From JAQBDA01 sp041301185 (GTDB taxonomy: Bacteria; Chloroflexota; Anaerolineae; Anaerolineales; UBA4823): a DNA stretch of 12,929 nucleotides. The stretch spans positions 1 through 12,929 of the forward strand of contig JBFYSV010000321.1 of the NCBI GenBank assembly GCA_041301185.1, read 5' to 3'. Each line of letters opens with the position of its first letter. Within the stretch, counting starts at the first letter, position 1. This document shows positions 6,382-12,929 of the stretch, piece after piece. Both the position numbers and the translations under genes were made by a program. The notes under the pieces are model-generated. The model searched no databases, was not told where the DNA came from, and saw only the letters and a list, made by a program, of their open reading frames with translations.

Positions 6382-7677
6382 ATGAGTGATGAAAAACCCA
6401 AAGCGCAAGAAAGCCCACCCAAAAAAGACGCGGGTCAGATTTTTATTGAGGAAGTGACGGAAGGACCGGGGCGTCAATCGGCTGGCTGGCGGCGTATCTT
6501 GAATGTGATCGCTGTACCGGTGTTGGCAATTTTCACTGGATTGGTGCTGGGCGCGGTTGTCATCATATTTACAAATCTTGCTCTCTACGAAGCCTTGCGG
6601 GTCTCCATCCCAGAAGGATTGAGAGTTGCCTGGGAATCGGTTGTGGTTGCGTACGGCGCACTGTTCACAGGAGCTTTTGGTAGCCCCCAAGAGATCGTTG
6701 CGGCGATCTCGAGTGGTGATTCAGCAGCTGTTCGCCAGGCGTTCTACCCGTTTTTTGAAAGCCTGGTGGCAGCAACGCCATATATCTTTGGCGGTCTATC
6801 TGTAGCGCTCGGTTTCCGGGTGGGGCTGTTCAATATCGGGGCTGAGGGTCAGCTATTCATGGGGGCGATCTTTGCTACCTATGTCGGATATTCAATCACC
6901 GGCTTGCCGCTTTTTATCCACATGCCCCTGGCTTTTCTGGCTGGGGCGGTGGGTGGGGCGTTATGGGGCTTCATCCCTGGCTTTCTCAAGGCGAAGACCG
7001 GCGCCCACGAAGTGATCAACACGATCATGATGAACTATATCGCCTTTCGGCTAAGCGACTGGTTGCTGAATGGACCGATGAAGCGTCCCGAGTCGTTTAA
7101 CCCGGTTAGCCCTATGATCGAGGCCACTGCCAGGCTGCCGCGGTTTTTTGGCGAGCCGATCCGTTTCCATTTCGGTTTTATCATCGCCTTATTTGTCACC
7201 TGGCTGGTGTACTGGTTCTTGTGGAAGACCAAGTGGGGCTTTTCGCTGCGCATGGTTGGCTCGAACCCGCGCGCTGCGCGCTATGCAGGTGCAAGCGTAT
7301 TCATAGGAATCATCATGGGAATGACCCTGGCGGGCGCCCTGGCGGGCATGGCGGGTGGAAACGAAGTTTTGGGGGTGAACTATAATCTGGCGATGGCTTT
7401 CTCGTCTGGTTACGGCTTTGATAGTATCGCCATTGCTTTATTGGGTAAAAGCCATCCTTTGGGTGTGTTGCTTTCCGCTTTGCTTTTCGGCGCGCTGCGT
7501 AACGGGGCGACCAATATGCAGCTTAAAGCTGGCATTCCAATTGATATCATCTCGATCATACAAGCGTTGATCCTGGTATTTATTGCTGCGCCAGCCATCA
7601 TCCGCACCATCTATCGCCTGCGAGCTCCGGCCGAGGGTGATGAGGGTGCTTTGCTAACCAGTTGGGGAGGTGGTTGA
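6382..7677 (+). CDS. Nucleoside ABC importer permease 1 (BPD_transp_2 family)
   Basis: 431-aa inner-membrane permease. A hydrophilic N-terminus (about 1-38) is followed by a first membrane helix (about 40-62), an extended hydrophilic segment (about 70-128) and then further helices (about 132-172, 180-200, 264-281, 303-325, 344-371, 388-408). Family motifs include GLFNIGAEGQLFMG (148-161), KTGAHEVINTIMMNYIA (205-221) and the cytoplasmic loop GSNPRAARYAG (293-303), which is expected to couple to the ATPase. GGAGG (6369-6373) lies 8 nt before the ATG. The gene ends 3 nt before permease 2 starts. The pairing of two unequal BPD_transp_2 permeases with a double ATPase and a BMP binding protein is the standard layout of YufNOPQ-like nucleoside importers. 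Confidence 0.95.
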   Translation: MSDEKPKAQESPPKKDAGQIFIEEVTEGPGRQSAGWRRILNVIAVPVLAIFTGLVLGAVVIIFTNLALYEALRVSIPEGLRVAWESVVVAYGALFTGAFGSPQEIVAAISSGDSAAVRQAFYPFFESLVAATPYIFGGLSVALGFRVGLFNIGAEGQLFMGAIFATYVGYSITGLPLFIHMPLAFLAGAVGGALWGFIPGFLKAKTGAHEVINTIMMNYIAFRLSDWLLNGPMKRPESFNPVSPMIEATARLPRFFGEPIRFHFGFIIALFVTWLVYWFLWKTKWGFSLRMVGSNPRAARYAGASVFIGIIMGMTLAGALAGMAGGNEVLGVNYNLAMAFSSGYGFDSIAIALLGKSHPLGVLLSALLFGALRNGATNMQLKAGIPIDIISIIQALILVFIAAPAIIRTIYRLRAPAEGDEGALLTSWGGG

Positions 7678-7680
7678 TCC

Positions 7681-8955
7681 ATGGCAACTGTAGCAATCAA
7701 ACGTATCGAACATGTATCTCCCACTCGCCAGTGGGTAATCGGCATTTTGTTCATTTTACTGGGGGTGGCAATCTGGTTCTTGTTCAGCCAAAGCATGGAG
7801 CCTGGTATCCTGACCAAATTTGGCCTGACCATCGGCGGTTCGACAGCTAAGATACCAGATATTATCATCCCCACATTGACTGCCTTGAACATCCTGGCAG
7901 TCATCTGCATCCTGCTGGGTATTGTCCAGATTGCCAAACCGGGTGGTTTCGGTAGATATACGAACTGGGTACTCGCATTGGTCGCCGGGCTATTCATCCT
8001 GGCGTTCCTGGCCTGGGCGGCAGCGGGCAAGTCGATCAACCTGGCTGGCTTGCTCAACACGACTTTACTCAAGGCGGTGCCGCTTACCCTGGGCGCTATG
8101 TCGGGTATCTTGTGCGAGCGCTCTGGCGTGGTGAATATCGCCATCGAGGGCATGATGTTGATGGGCGCCATGATGGGAGCCCTGGTCGGCAGTGTGACCG
8201 GGAATCTGTGGATGGGCATGCTGGCAGGAGTGCTCTCCGCGGCGTTGCTCGGTCTGGTACATGGTGTGTTATCGATCCGGTACGCAACCGACCAAATCAT
8301 CTCAGGTACGGCGATCAATATCTTTTCGATCGGCATGACCTCCTATATCTCGGCCAAATTCATGCAGCCTTTCCAGAGACAGCTGAACAATCCGGGTGTG
8401 TTCCCGCCGATTGAGATACCTATCTTGTCAGAAATACCCGTCATTGGACCGATCCTTTTCAAGCAAAATATATTCTTTTATGGAATGTTCATCCTGCTGG
8501 TCGTTATCCATTTTGGGCTATACTACACTCGCTGGGGATTGCGGGTACGCAGCGTGGGCGAGCACCCGCGGGCAGCCGATACCCTGGGGATCAATGTCTT
8601 TCGCACTCGCTATATAGCGGTTCTGCTGGGATCAATGGTGGCAGGCTTCGGGGGCGCCTATTTCACGATCGGATCGGTGGGCGGTTTTGATGAAGTGATG
8701 ACCGCCGGGCGCGGCTTCATCTCCCTGGCGGCGATGATCTTCGGCAACTGGAACCCCTTTGGCGCTTTGGGGGCGGGCCTGCTGTTCGGGTTTGCCGACT
8801 CGCTGGCCTCACGGATGGCAATCCTGGGGGTGAAGATCCCGTCTGAATTCTTGCTGATGGCGCCGTACATCGCAACGATGGTTGTGCTGGCAGGTGTGGT
8901 TGGGCGCAGCCGCGTGCCTGCGGCGGATGGTGTCCCGTATAAGAAAGAGGGCTGA
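7681..8955 (+). CDS. Nucleoside ABC importer permease 2 (BPD_transp_2 family)
   Basis: 424-aa inner-membrane permease, partner of permease 1. Hydrophobic segments lie at about 18-36, 60-84, 95-115, 122-145, 150-170, 176-197, 265-282, 310-330, 345-372 and 390-408. Family motifs are ERSGVVNIAIEGMMLMG (146-162), GEHPRAADTLGI (293-304; coupling loop) and GRGFISLAAMIFGNWNP (343-359). The N-terminal ~90 residues add three extra hydrophobic stretches before the conserved core, a longer N-terminus than I would expect of the shortest members. Its Shine-Dalgarno (GGGAGGTGG, 7665-7673) lies inside the end of permease 1, and only three bases separate the genes, so the two are almost certainly co-translated in matched amounts. 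A strong terminator follows. Confidence 0.95.
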   Translation: MATVAIKRIEHVSPTRQWVIGILFILLGVAIWFLFSQSMEPGILTKFGLTIGGSTAKIPDIIIPTLTALNILAVICILLGIVQIAKPGGFGRYTNWVLALVAGLFILAFLAWAAAGKSINLAGLLNTTLLKAVPLTLGAMSGILCERSGVVNIAIEGMMLMGAMMGALVGSVTGNLWMGMLAGVLSAALLGLVHGVLSIRYATDQIISGTAINIFSIGMTSYISAKFMQPFQRQLNNPGVFPPIEIPILSEIPVIGPILFKQNIFFYGMFILLVVIHFGLYYTRWGLRVRSVGEHPRAADTLGINVFRTRYIAVLLGSMVAGFGGAYFTIGSVGGFDEVMTAGRGFISLAAMIFGNWNPFGALGAGLLFGFADSLASRMAILGVKIPSEFLLMAPYIATMVVLAGVVGRSRVPAADGVPYKKEG

Positions 8956-8975
8956 TCGGTTTTGAGTTATACAGG

Positions 8976-9013
8976 CATACCGCCGGTGCGATACACTGGC
9001 GGTATGTTTTATT
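8976..9013 (+). terminator. Intrinsic terminator of the nucleoside importer operon
   Basis: CATACCGCCGGTG (8976-8988) pairs with CACTGGCGGTATG (8994-9006) over 13 bp (one G-U) around a 5-nt loop (CGATA), followed by TTTTATT. It starts 20 nt after the stop codon of permease 2. Confidence 0.9.
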
Positions 9014-9042
9014 AACTATATCAGAATAAGCTTTATGGTGAA

Positions 9043-9087
9043 GTTGGGGGTATTGGGGCAGGTGCAACCCGCCCCAATACCCCCAAC
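9043..9087. repeat. 45-nt inverted repeat without a T-tract
   Basis: A 17-bp perfect inverted repeat (9043-9059 with 9071-9087) encloses a further GGT/ACC pair around a GCA loop, giving an almost continuous 45-nt palindrome. Neither side has a T-run, so it is not a standard terminator on either strand. It lies between the importer terminator and the promoter of the metal ATPase, about 55 bp upstream of that TATAAT. It could be a REP-like or MITE-like element, a regulator site, or a transcript 3' end protector. Confidence 0.8.
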
Positions 9088-9142
9088 ACTGGCTACCGGT
9101 GTAAGCCATATCTGACGAGAATGATCTTGATTGCAGGTATAT

Positions 9143-9148
9143 TATAAT
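9143..9148 (+). promoter_or_regulatory. Candidate -10 box (TATAAT), leaderless metal ATPase gene
   Basis: A perfect TATAAT is followed by six bases (TCGCCC) and then the ATG at 9155. The transcript would begin at or next to the start codon. No Shine-Dalgarno is visible and no good -35 lies at 16-18 nt. The same arrangement precedes the HAD gene. Confidence 0.6.
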
Positions 9149-9154
9149 TCGCCC

Positions 9155-11278
9155 ATGGCAGAAATCGATACGATTGAAGTCCCAATTGAGGGTATGGATT
9201 GCGCCGAATGCACCCTGCACGTGCAACGGGCAATTGCTGGGCTGCCCGGGATCCAGGGAGTGGATGTTTTTCTCGCCTCGGAGAAAGCCGTGGTGCGGCT
9301 GGACCCATCTCAGGTGAGCATGCCTTCCATCCAGCACGCGGTTGAAAAAGCAGGATATTCTGTCCGGGCAGCACCGGATGGGAATGCTGACCAGCTGGCG
9401 GCACAGAAGGATTTTACCCGCCCGGTGTTGGCACTGCTGGGGGTTGTCTTTGGGGCGGTGTTATTTGTGGTCGTGGTAGGCGAGTGGCTGGGTCTGTTTG
9501 AAGCGATCACGACTCGAGTACCGTGGCCGGTAGGTGTGGTAGTAGTTCTGGTTGCTGGCTATCCGGTCTTTATCAAGGTAGGCCGGGCGGCGTTAAACCG
9601 GCAGATCCTCTCGCATACATTGATGACCCTGGGAGTGATTGCCGCCCTGGCAGTGGGGGAATGGGCGAGCGCGGCAGTAATTGTGTTTTTTATGCGTATA
9701 GGCGATTATGTCGAGCGGTTCACGGCTGAGCGCGCCCGGCGAGCAGTGAAAGACCTGGTCTCTCTGGCGCCGCGCACAGCACGGATTGAGCGCCAGGATG
9801 AGGAGGTTGAGCTCCTTATCCAGCAGGTGCAACCTGGCGATATTGTAATTGTGCGTCCCGGTGAGATGATCCCGGTGGATGGCATGGTGATCGCCGGGCA
9901 GGCCACGGTGAACCAGGCTGCCATCACCGGCGAAGCGATGCCTGTGGATGCCGGACCGGGGGCGCACGTTTTTGCGGCAACCCTGGCTACGCTGGGCAGC
10001 TTGCGAGTGCAGGCGACTCATATCGGCCCCGACTCGACCTATGGGCGGGTGATCAAGCTGGTGGAGGAAGCTGAGGCCCACCGGGCGGATGTCCAGCGGG
10101 TTGCCGACAAGTTTTCAGCTTACTATCTGCCCGTTGTGGCAGGGATTGCTGCCTTGACCTACCTGGTGCGCCGCGATCCGCTGGCTACGGCCGCGGTTTT
10201 GGTGGTTGCCTGCTCGTGTTCATTTGCGCTGGCTACCCCAATTGCCATGCTGGCTTCGATAGGGGCTGGGGCGAAGCGAGGCCTGATGATTAAGGGCGGT
10301 AAATATCTGGAGGTCCTCAGCCAGGCCGACCTGCTTTTGATTGACAAGACAGGAACGCTCACCTTGGGTAAGCCCAGAATTACCGATATTATTATGGTTG
10401 ATACTGAGCGAGATGATGATCTACAGGCAGCTATTTTACGACTGGCAGCCTCAGCCGAGCGTTATTCGGAACATCCCCTGGCGGAGGCAGTCCGCCTGGC
10501 AGCGCTGGAGCGAGGTTTGCAGCTTTACCAACCGGAGGAATTCGAAGCGGTCCCGGGGCTGGGTGTGCGCGCAAGGGTGAATGGCAATTGGATTGAGGTG
10601 GGTAACCGCCGTCTGGTGGAAAGAGAAGATAGCTGGGGTAATTCGATGTTGGAGAGCCGGCTGGTAGATTTGCAGGCTGAGGGAAAAACGCTGTTGTGGG
10701 TGAGGCTGGATGGCATTTTGGCCGGAGCGCTGGCGGCTGCCGATACATTGCGCCCTGAAGTGCCGCAAGCAATCCAGCAGGTGCGCTCGCTGGGCATCCG
10801 GCGGGTGGAGCTGCTTACTGGCGATAACCAGCAGGCAGCCCAAGACCTGGCAGGCAAGCTAGGGATTGATTACCGCGCCGAGCTTCTGCCGGAGGATAAA
10901 ATCGCGATTGTCAAAGAATACCAATCCCAGGGACATACGGTGATTATGGTAGGTGATGGGGTGAACGATGCCCCTGCCCTGGCGCAAGCCGATGTTGGGA
11001 TTGCCATGGGGGCAGCCGGTTCGGATATTGCCATTGAAGCCGCGCATATTGCCCTGATGCGCGACGACTGGTTGTTGGTTCCTCAGGTTCTCCGGATTGC
11101 TGCTCGCACGATGCGGGTGGTCAAGATGAATATTGCCTTCACCGCGGTTTACAACCTGCTGGGCCTGACCTTGGCTGCATTGGGATACCTGCCACCGATT
11201 CTTGCCGCGGTAGCGCAATCTCTACCCGACCTGGGAATCCTGGCAAACTCATCCCGCCTGTTACGCCAAAAAGAATAA
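9155..11278 (+). CDS. Heavy-metal-translocating P1B-type ATPase with CSC transport motif
   Basis: 707-aa membrane pump that should export, or less likely import, a soft metal ion using ATP. An N-terminal HMA domain (about 3-70) carries GMDCAEC with metal-binding C16 and C19. Four helices (about 89-110, 123-142, 154-166, 168-182) precede the actuator domain with TGE at 258-260. The transport helix reads C353-S-C355, where copper and zinc pumps usually have CPC. The phosphorylation Asp is D397 (DKTGT), the nucleotide-site HP is H440-P441, and TGDN (555-558) and GDGVND (600-605) complete the P domain. The last helix has QSLPDLG (about 688-694), unlike the usual Cu or Zn signatures as I remember them. 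All catalytic residues are present, so the pump should work, but the metal cannot be assigned. ATG 9155 is chosen over an upstream in-frame TTG (9131) because the HMA domain starts just after it and TATAAT would lie inside the longer frame. Confidence 0.93.
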   Translation: MAEIDTIEVPIEGMDCAECTLHVQRAIAGLPGIQGVDVFLASEKAVVRLDPSQVSMPSIQHAVEKAGYSVRAAPDGNADQLAAQKDFTRPVLALLGVVFGAVLFVVVVGEWLGLFEAITTRVPWPVGVVVVLVAGYPVFIKVGRAALNRQILSHTLMTLGVIAALAVGEWASAAVIVFFMRIGDYVERFTAERARRAVKDLVSLAPRTARIERQDEEVELLIQQVQPGDIVIVRPGEMIPVDGMVIAGQATVNQAAITGEAMPVDAGPGAHVFAATLATLGSLRVQATHIGPDSTYGRVIKLVEEAEAHRADVQRVADKFSAYYLPVVAGIAALTYLVRRDPLATAAVLVVACSCSFALATPIAMLASIGAGAKRGLMIKGGKYLEVLSQADLLLIDKTGTLTLGKPRITDIIMVDTERDDDLQAAILRLAASAERYSEHPLAEAVRLAALERGLQLYQPEEFEAVPGLGVRARVNGNWIEVGNRRLVEREDSWGNSMLESRLVDLQAEGKTLLWVRLDGILAGALAAADTLRPEVPQAIQQVRSLGIRRVELLTGDNQQAAQDLAGKLGIDYRAELLPEDKIAIVKEYQSQGHTVIMVGDGVNDAPALAQADVGIAMGAAGSDIAIEAAHIALMRDDWLLVPQVLRIAARTMRVVKMNIAFTAVYNLLGLTLAALGYLPPILAAVAQSLPDLGILANSSRLLRQKE

Positions 11279-11314
11279 AACAGGTTGTACGCCGGGGTAC
11301 TGCGCACAACCTGT
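11268..11314 (-). terminator. Intrinsic terminator of the leftward DUF11/subtilase gene
   Basis: ACAGGTTGT (11280-11288) and ACAACCTGT (11306-11314) form a 9-bp stem, with an inner CGC/GCG pair after one mismatch. On the minus strand the hairpin is followed by TTTATTCTTTTT, so it should stop transcription coming from the right. The tail overlaps the last codons of the metal ATPase. On the plus strand the downstream bases are not T-rich, so termination of the ATPase transcript here is less certain. Confidence 0.75.
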
Positions 11315-11342
11315 AATTAGATCACGAAAGAGCCGCAGCGGT

Positions 11343-12929
11343 TCAACCGCCAAACTCTTTGAATATGATTGGCATAAACAGGTGGGTTCTCAAGCGCGTG
11401 ATGACCGCTTCGCCGAACAGCGGGTCTGGGGTTTCGTCACTGCGCACATGATAATCCTTGTTTTCGACCATGACATAAGCGCCAGGTAGCACCTCCACGG
11501 TCAGGTGGGTCGTCCAAGATTCTCCGGGGGCAAGCAGCGGTACAGTCCAGGTGACAACGCCGGTGGTGGTGGAGTATGTGCCGTCGCTGGCGACATAAGC
11601 GGTGTGATCCGGCAGGGTATCTTCCAGAACCAGGTTGTGGATATCACTGGAGGGATGCTGGTTGGTGACCGTCAGGGTGTAGGTGATCAGGTCACTCACC
11701 TCCAGCAGGCCTGGAGGTCCAGACTTTGCCAGATCCAGGCTGTGCACCTGGGTGGTGACCGGCTCACCGAGTACGAATGGGATCGTATCGCTTTTCACGC
11801 CGTAATCATCATTGACGATCGTGCCGGTATAATCTAGCGGGGCTTGCACCACCAGCTTGACTCTCCAGGTCTGGCCCGGGCTTAAGGAAGCCTTTTCCCA
11901 GGTGACCATCTCCCCATCGAAAGTTACCGGCAGGGTAGCAGTGATGAAATCGGCGTTGGCAGGCAGGGTATCGGTCAGGACGAGGTGATTTGCCATGCTG
12001 GCCGAGGTGTTGTTTTGGACGGTCAGGGTATAGGTGAACACGCTTCCATCCTGGACAACTTCTGGGGCAGTCTTAATCACCGAAAAGTAGTCTGAGAAGA
12101 GAATGGTCTGAACCGGTGTGCCATACACCCGGTTGGTTTCATCGGCGATGGCAGCGTAGCTATTATTGACGACGTTTCCACTGTCGGGGGTTTGGATAGC
12201 CAGGTGGACCGATTGTCCCTGCGCGGCTCCCAGGCTCGCAAAGTCCCAACTCACCGTGCCGCTCGAAATTGTGTAAGGCTGAGTGGCAGTAATGAAGGTA
12301 GTGTTAGCCGGGAGAGTATCCGTAAGGATGATATTGTGAATATCTACATTAGAGTACGGATTGGTAACCGTCAAGGTATACGTTAGGATTGCACCCGGGG
12401 CGACGGTAGCCGGGGCGGTCTTGGAGAGCATCTGGTTGAGGACAACGATATTGACCGGCACCGGCTCGCCCAATATCGTGGGCACGTCCGCGCTTTTCAC
12501 CCCATAATCGTCGTTGATGATATCGTCCCGCATGTCGGGCAGCGCCCGGACAACCAGGTCCACGCTCAGCGACTCGTTCGCTTCCATGCTGGCAAAATCC
12601 CAACGCACGGTGGAACCGTTAATGGTGTACGGACCGCTAGCAGCGACAAAGCCGGTCCCAACCGGCAGGGTATCAGTGAGGACCACGTTGGTAGTTGGTT
12701 CAGATGGGTTGACGTGGGTGATGGCAAGGGTATAGGTGATCGTTCCGCCGGGGAAGATATCAGCTGATGATGCGGATTTGGCCAGCTCGAAGGTGTGAGA
12801 AAATCCTTCGTAGGCAGCCCAGGCGTCGATGCGACCATAGCCAAAGGTGTTGTTGGGGATCTGGGTATGGGGGATCCCTTCGCAGGTTTGGGGGGTGACA
12901 GAAGGAGAGATATCCAGCGAAGATCCCTC
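11343..12929 (-). CDS. Secreted S8 (subtilase) protease, C-terminal part with four DUF11 repeats (truncated by window edge)
   Basis: The frame is open from the window edge to the TGA at 11343-11345 (528 residues visible); the N-terminus lies beyond the window. The first ~45 visible residues, with PNNTFGYGRIDAWAAYE (about 25-41), match the region just after the catalytic Ser in S8 subtilases, so the Asp, His and Ser residues should lie to the right. Four DUF11-type beta-sandwich repeats of about 115 residues follow (from about residue 47 to 511). Each has a TYTLxxxN strand, a (L/E)DTLP motif and a closing segment; repeats 1 and 3 share DDYGVKS and a (I/V)LGEPV ending. The last residues, LFMPIIFKEFGG, resemble a hydrophobic tail I associate with secreted Chloroflexi proteins. 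The GTG at 12684-12686, with a shorter 447-residue frame, is internal and not a real start. Likely an exported or surface protease whose repeats act as a stalk or adhesive region. The DUF11 call is secure; the S8 call rests on a short segment. Confidence 0.85.
   Translation of the reverse strand, partial: EGSSLDISPSVTPQTCEGIPHTQIPNNTFGYGRIDAWAAYEGFSHTFELAKSASSADIFPGGTITYTLAITHVNPSEPTTNVVLTDTLPVGTGFVAASGPYTINGSTVRWDFASMEANESLSVDLVVRALPDMRDDIINDDYGVKSADVPTILGEPVPVNIVVLNQMLSKTAPATVAPGAILTYTLTVTNPYSNVDIHNIILTDTLPANTTFITATQPYTISSGTVSWDFASLGAAQGQSVHLAIQTPDSGNVVNNSYAAIADETNRVYGTPVQTILFSDYFSVIKTAPEVVQDGSVFTYTLTVQNNTSASMANHLVLTDTLPANADFITATLPVTFDGEMVTWEKASLSPGQTWRVKLVVQAPLDYTGTIVNDDYGVKSDTIPFVLGEPVTTQVHSLDLAKSGPPGLLEVSDLITYTLTVTNQHPSSDIHNLVLEDTLPDHTAYVASDGTYSTTTGVVTWTVPLLAPGESWTTHLTVEVLPGAYVMVENKDYHVRSDETPDPLFGEAVITRLRTHLFMPIIFKEFGG
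11397..12791 (-). repeat. Four tandem DUF11 repeats at the protein level
   Basis: Repeat boundaries, from the N-terminal side: 12444-12791, 12093-12443, 11748-12092 and 11397-11747 (115-117 codons each). All have the LTDTLP or LEDTLP motif in the same position and a TYTLxxxN strand near the start. Repeats 1 and 3 share a closing DDYGVKS...LGEPV segment that repeat 2 lacks and repeat 4 has in altered form (KDYHVRS...LFGEAV), suggesting duplication as a two-repeat unit. Confidence 0.8.

Noticed and set aside
7611..8336. Long antisense frame (241 codons) opposite permeases 1 and 2
   Set aside because: It lies wholly opposite two well-supported membrane genes, its composition mirrors them, and it has no recognisable domain or ribosome binding site.
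9131..9154. Upstream TTG start (9131) for the metal ATPase
   Set aside because: It would put a perfect TATAAT inside the coding sequence and add eight residues before the HMA domain with no Shine-Dalgarno support.
12684..12686. GTG at this position as the start of a separate DUF11 protein
   Set aside because: The frame stays open through the window edge, the first DUF11 repeat begins about 35 residues earlier, and the upstream part matches the end of a subtilase domain.

Overview
The window looks like chromosomal DNA of a Chloroflexi bacterium, most likely an Anaerolineae-type anaerobe. This is inferred from protein style and not from any marker gene. The signs are moderately GC-rich coding DNA, several surface proteins with Thr/Pro- or Ala/Pro-rich linkers behind a lipobox or membrane domain, a secreted subtilase with DUF11 repeats ending in a 'hydrophobic-MPII-FK' tail, and a COG4087-type HAD protein. 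I see no rRNA, tRNA, CRISPR array, insertion sequence or integrase.

Layout, left to right. (1) A rightward cytidine deaminase gene (57-461), preceded only by the last bases of an unidentified upstream gene. (2) A leftward two-gene unit: the HAD protein (1652-2122) and, overlapping it by 4 nt, a DUF389 membrane protein with a Thr-Pro stalk and an SH3-like domain (480-1655). (3) A rightward nucleoside-uptake locus: a diverged BMP/PnrA-like lipoprotein (2170-3282), a long 5' leader with tandem candidate promoters and a possible RNA fold, the main BMP-family binding lipoprotein (3570-4688), a strong terminator, then the double ABC ATPase (4815-6350) and two permeases (6382-7677, 7681-8955), ending in another strong terminator. 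(4) A spacer with a 17-bp perfect inverted repeat, then a P1B-type heavy-metal ATPase (9155-11278) carrying CSC instead of CPC in its transport helix. (5) A convergent, leftward, N-terminally truncated gene (11343 to window edge): the end of an S8 subtilase followed by four DUF11 repeats.

How they fit together: the binding lipoprotein, ATPase and two permeases form a complete importer of the nucleoside (BMP/PnrA, YufNOPQ-like) class. Cytidine deaminase just upstream gives a plausible first catabolic step for imported (deoxy)cytidine, so the left two thirds reads as a nucleoside scavenging locus. The terminator between the binding protein and the ATPase would let the binding protein be made in excess. 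The metal ATPase and the protease are separate units.

Points most worth a second look: codon use inside the binding-protein gene changes sharply and looks mosaic; two genes have a perfect TATAAT only 6-7 nt before the ATG and no Shine-Dalgarno, suggesting leaderless mRNAs; the leader upstream of the binding protein can fold; the 45-nt palindrome upstream of the metal ATPase has no U-tract; and the metal ATPase has an atypical transport motif. No clearly new multi-gene system was found.
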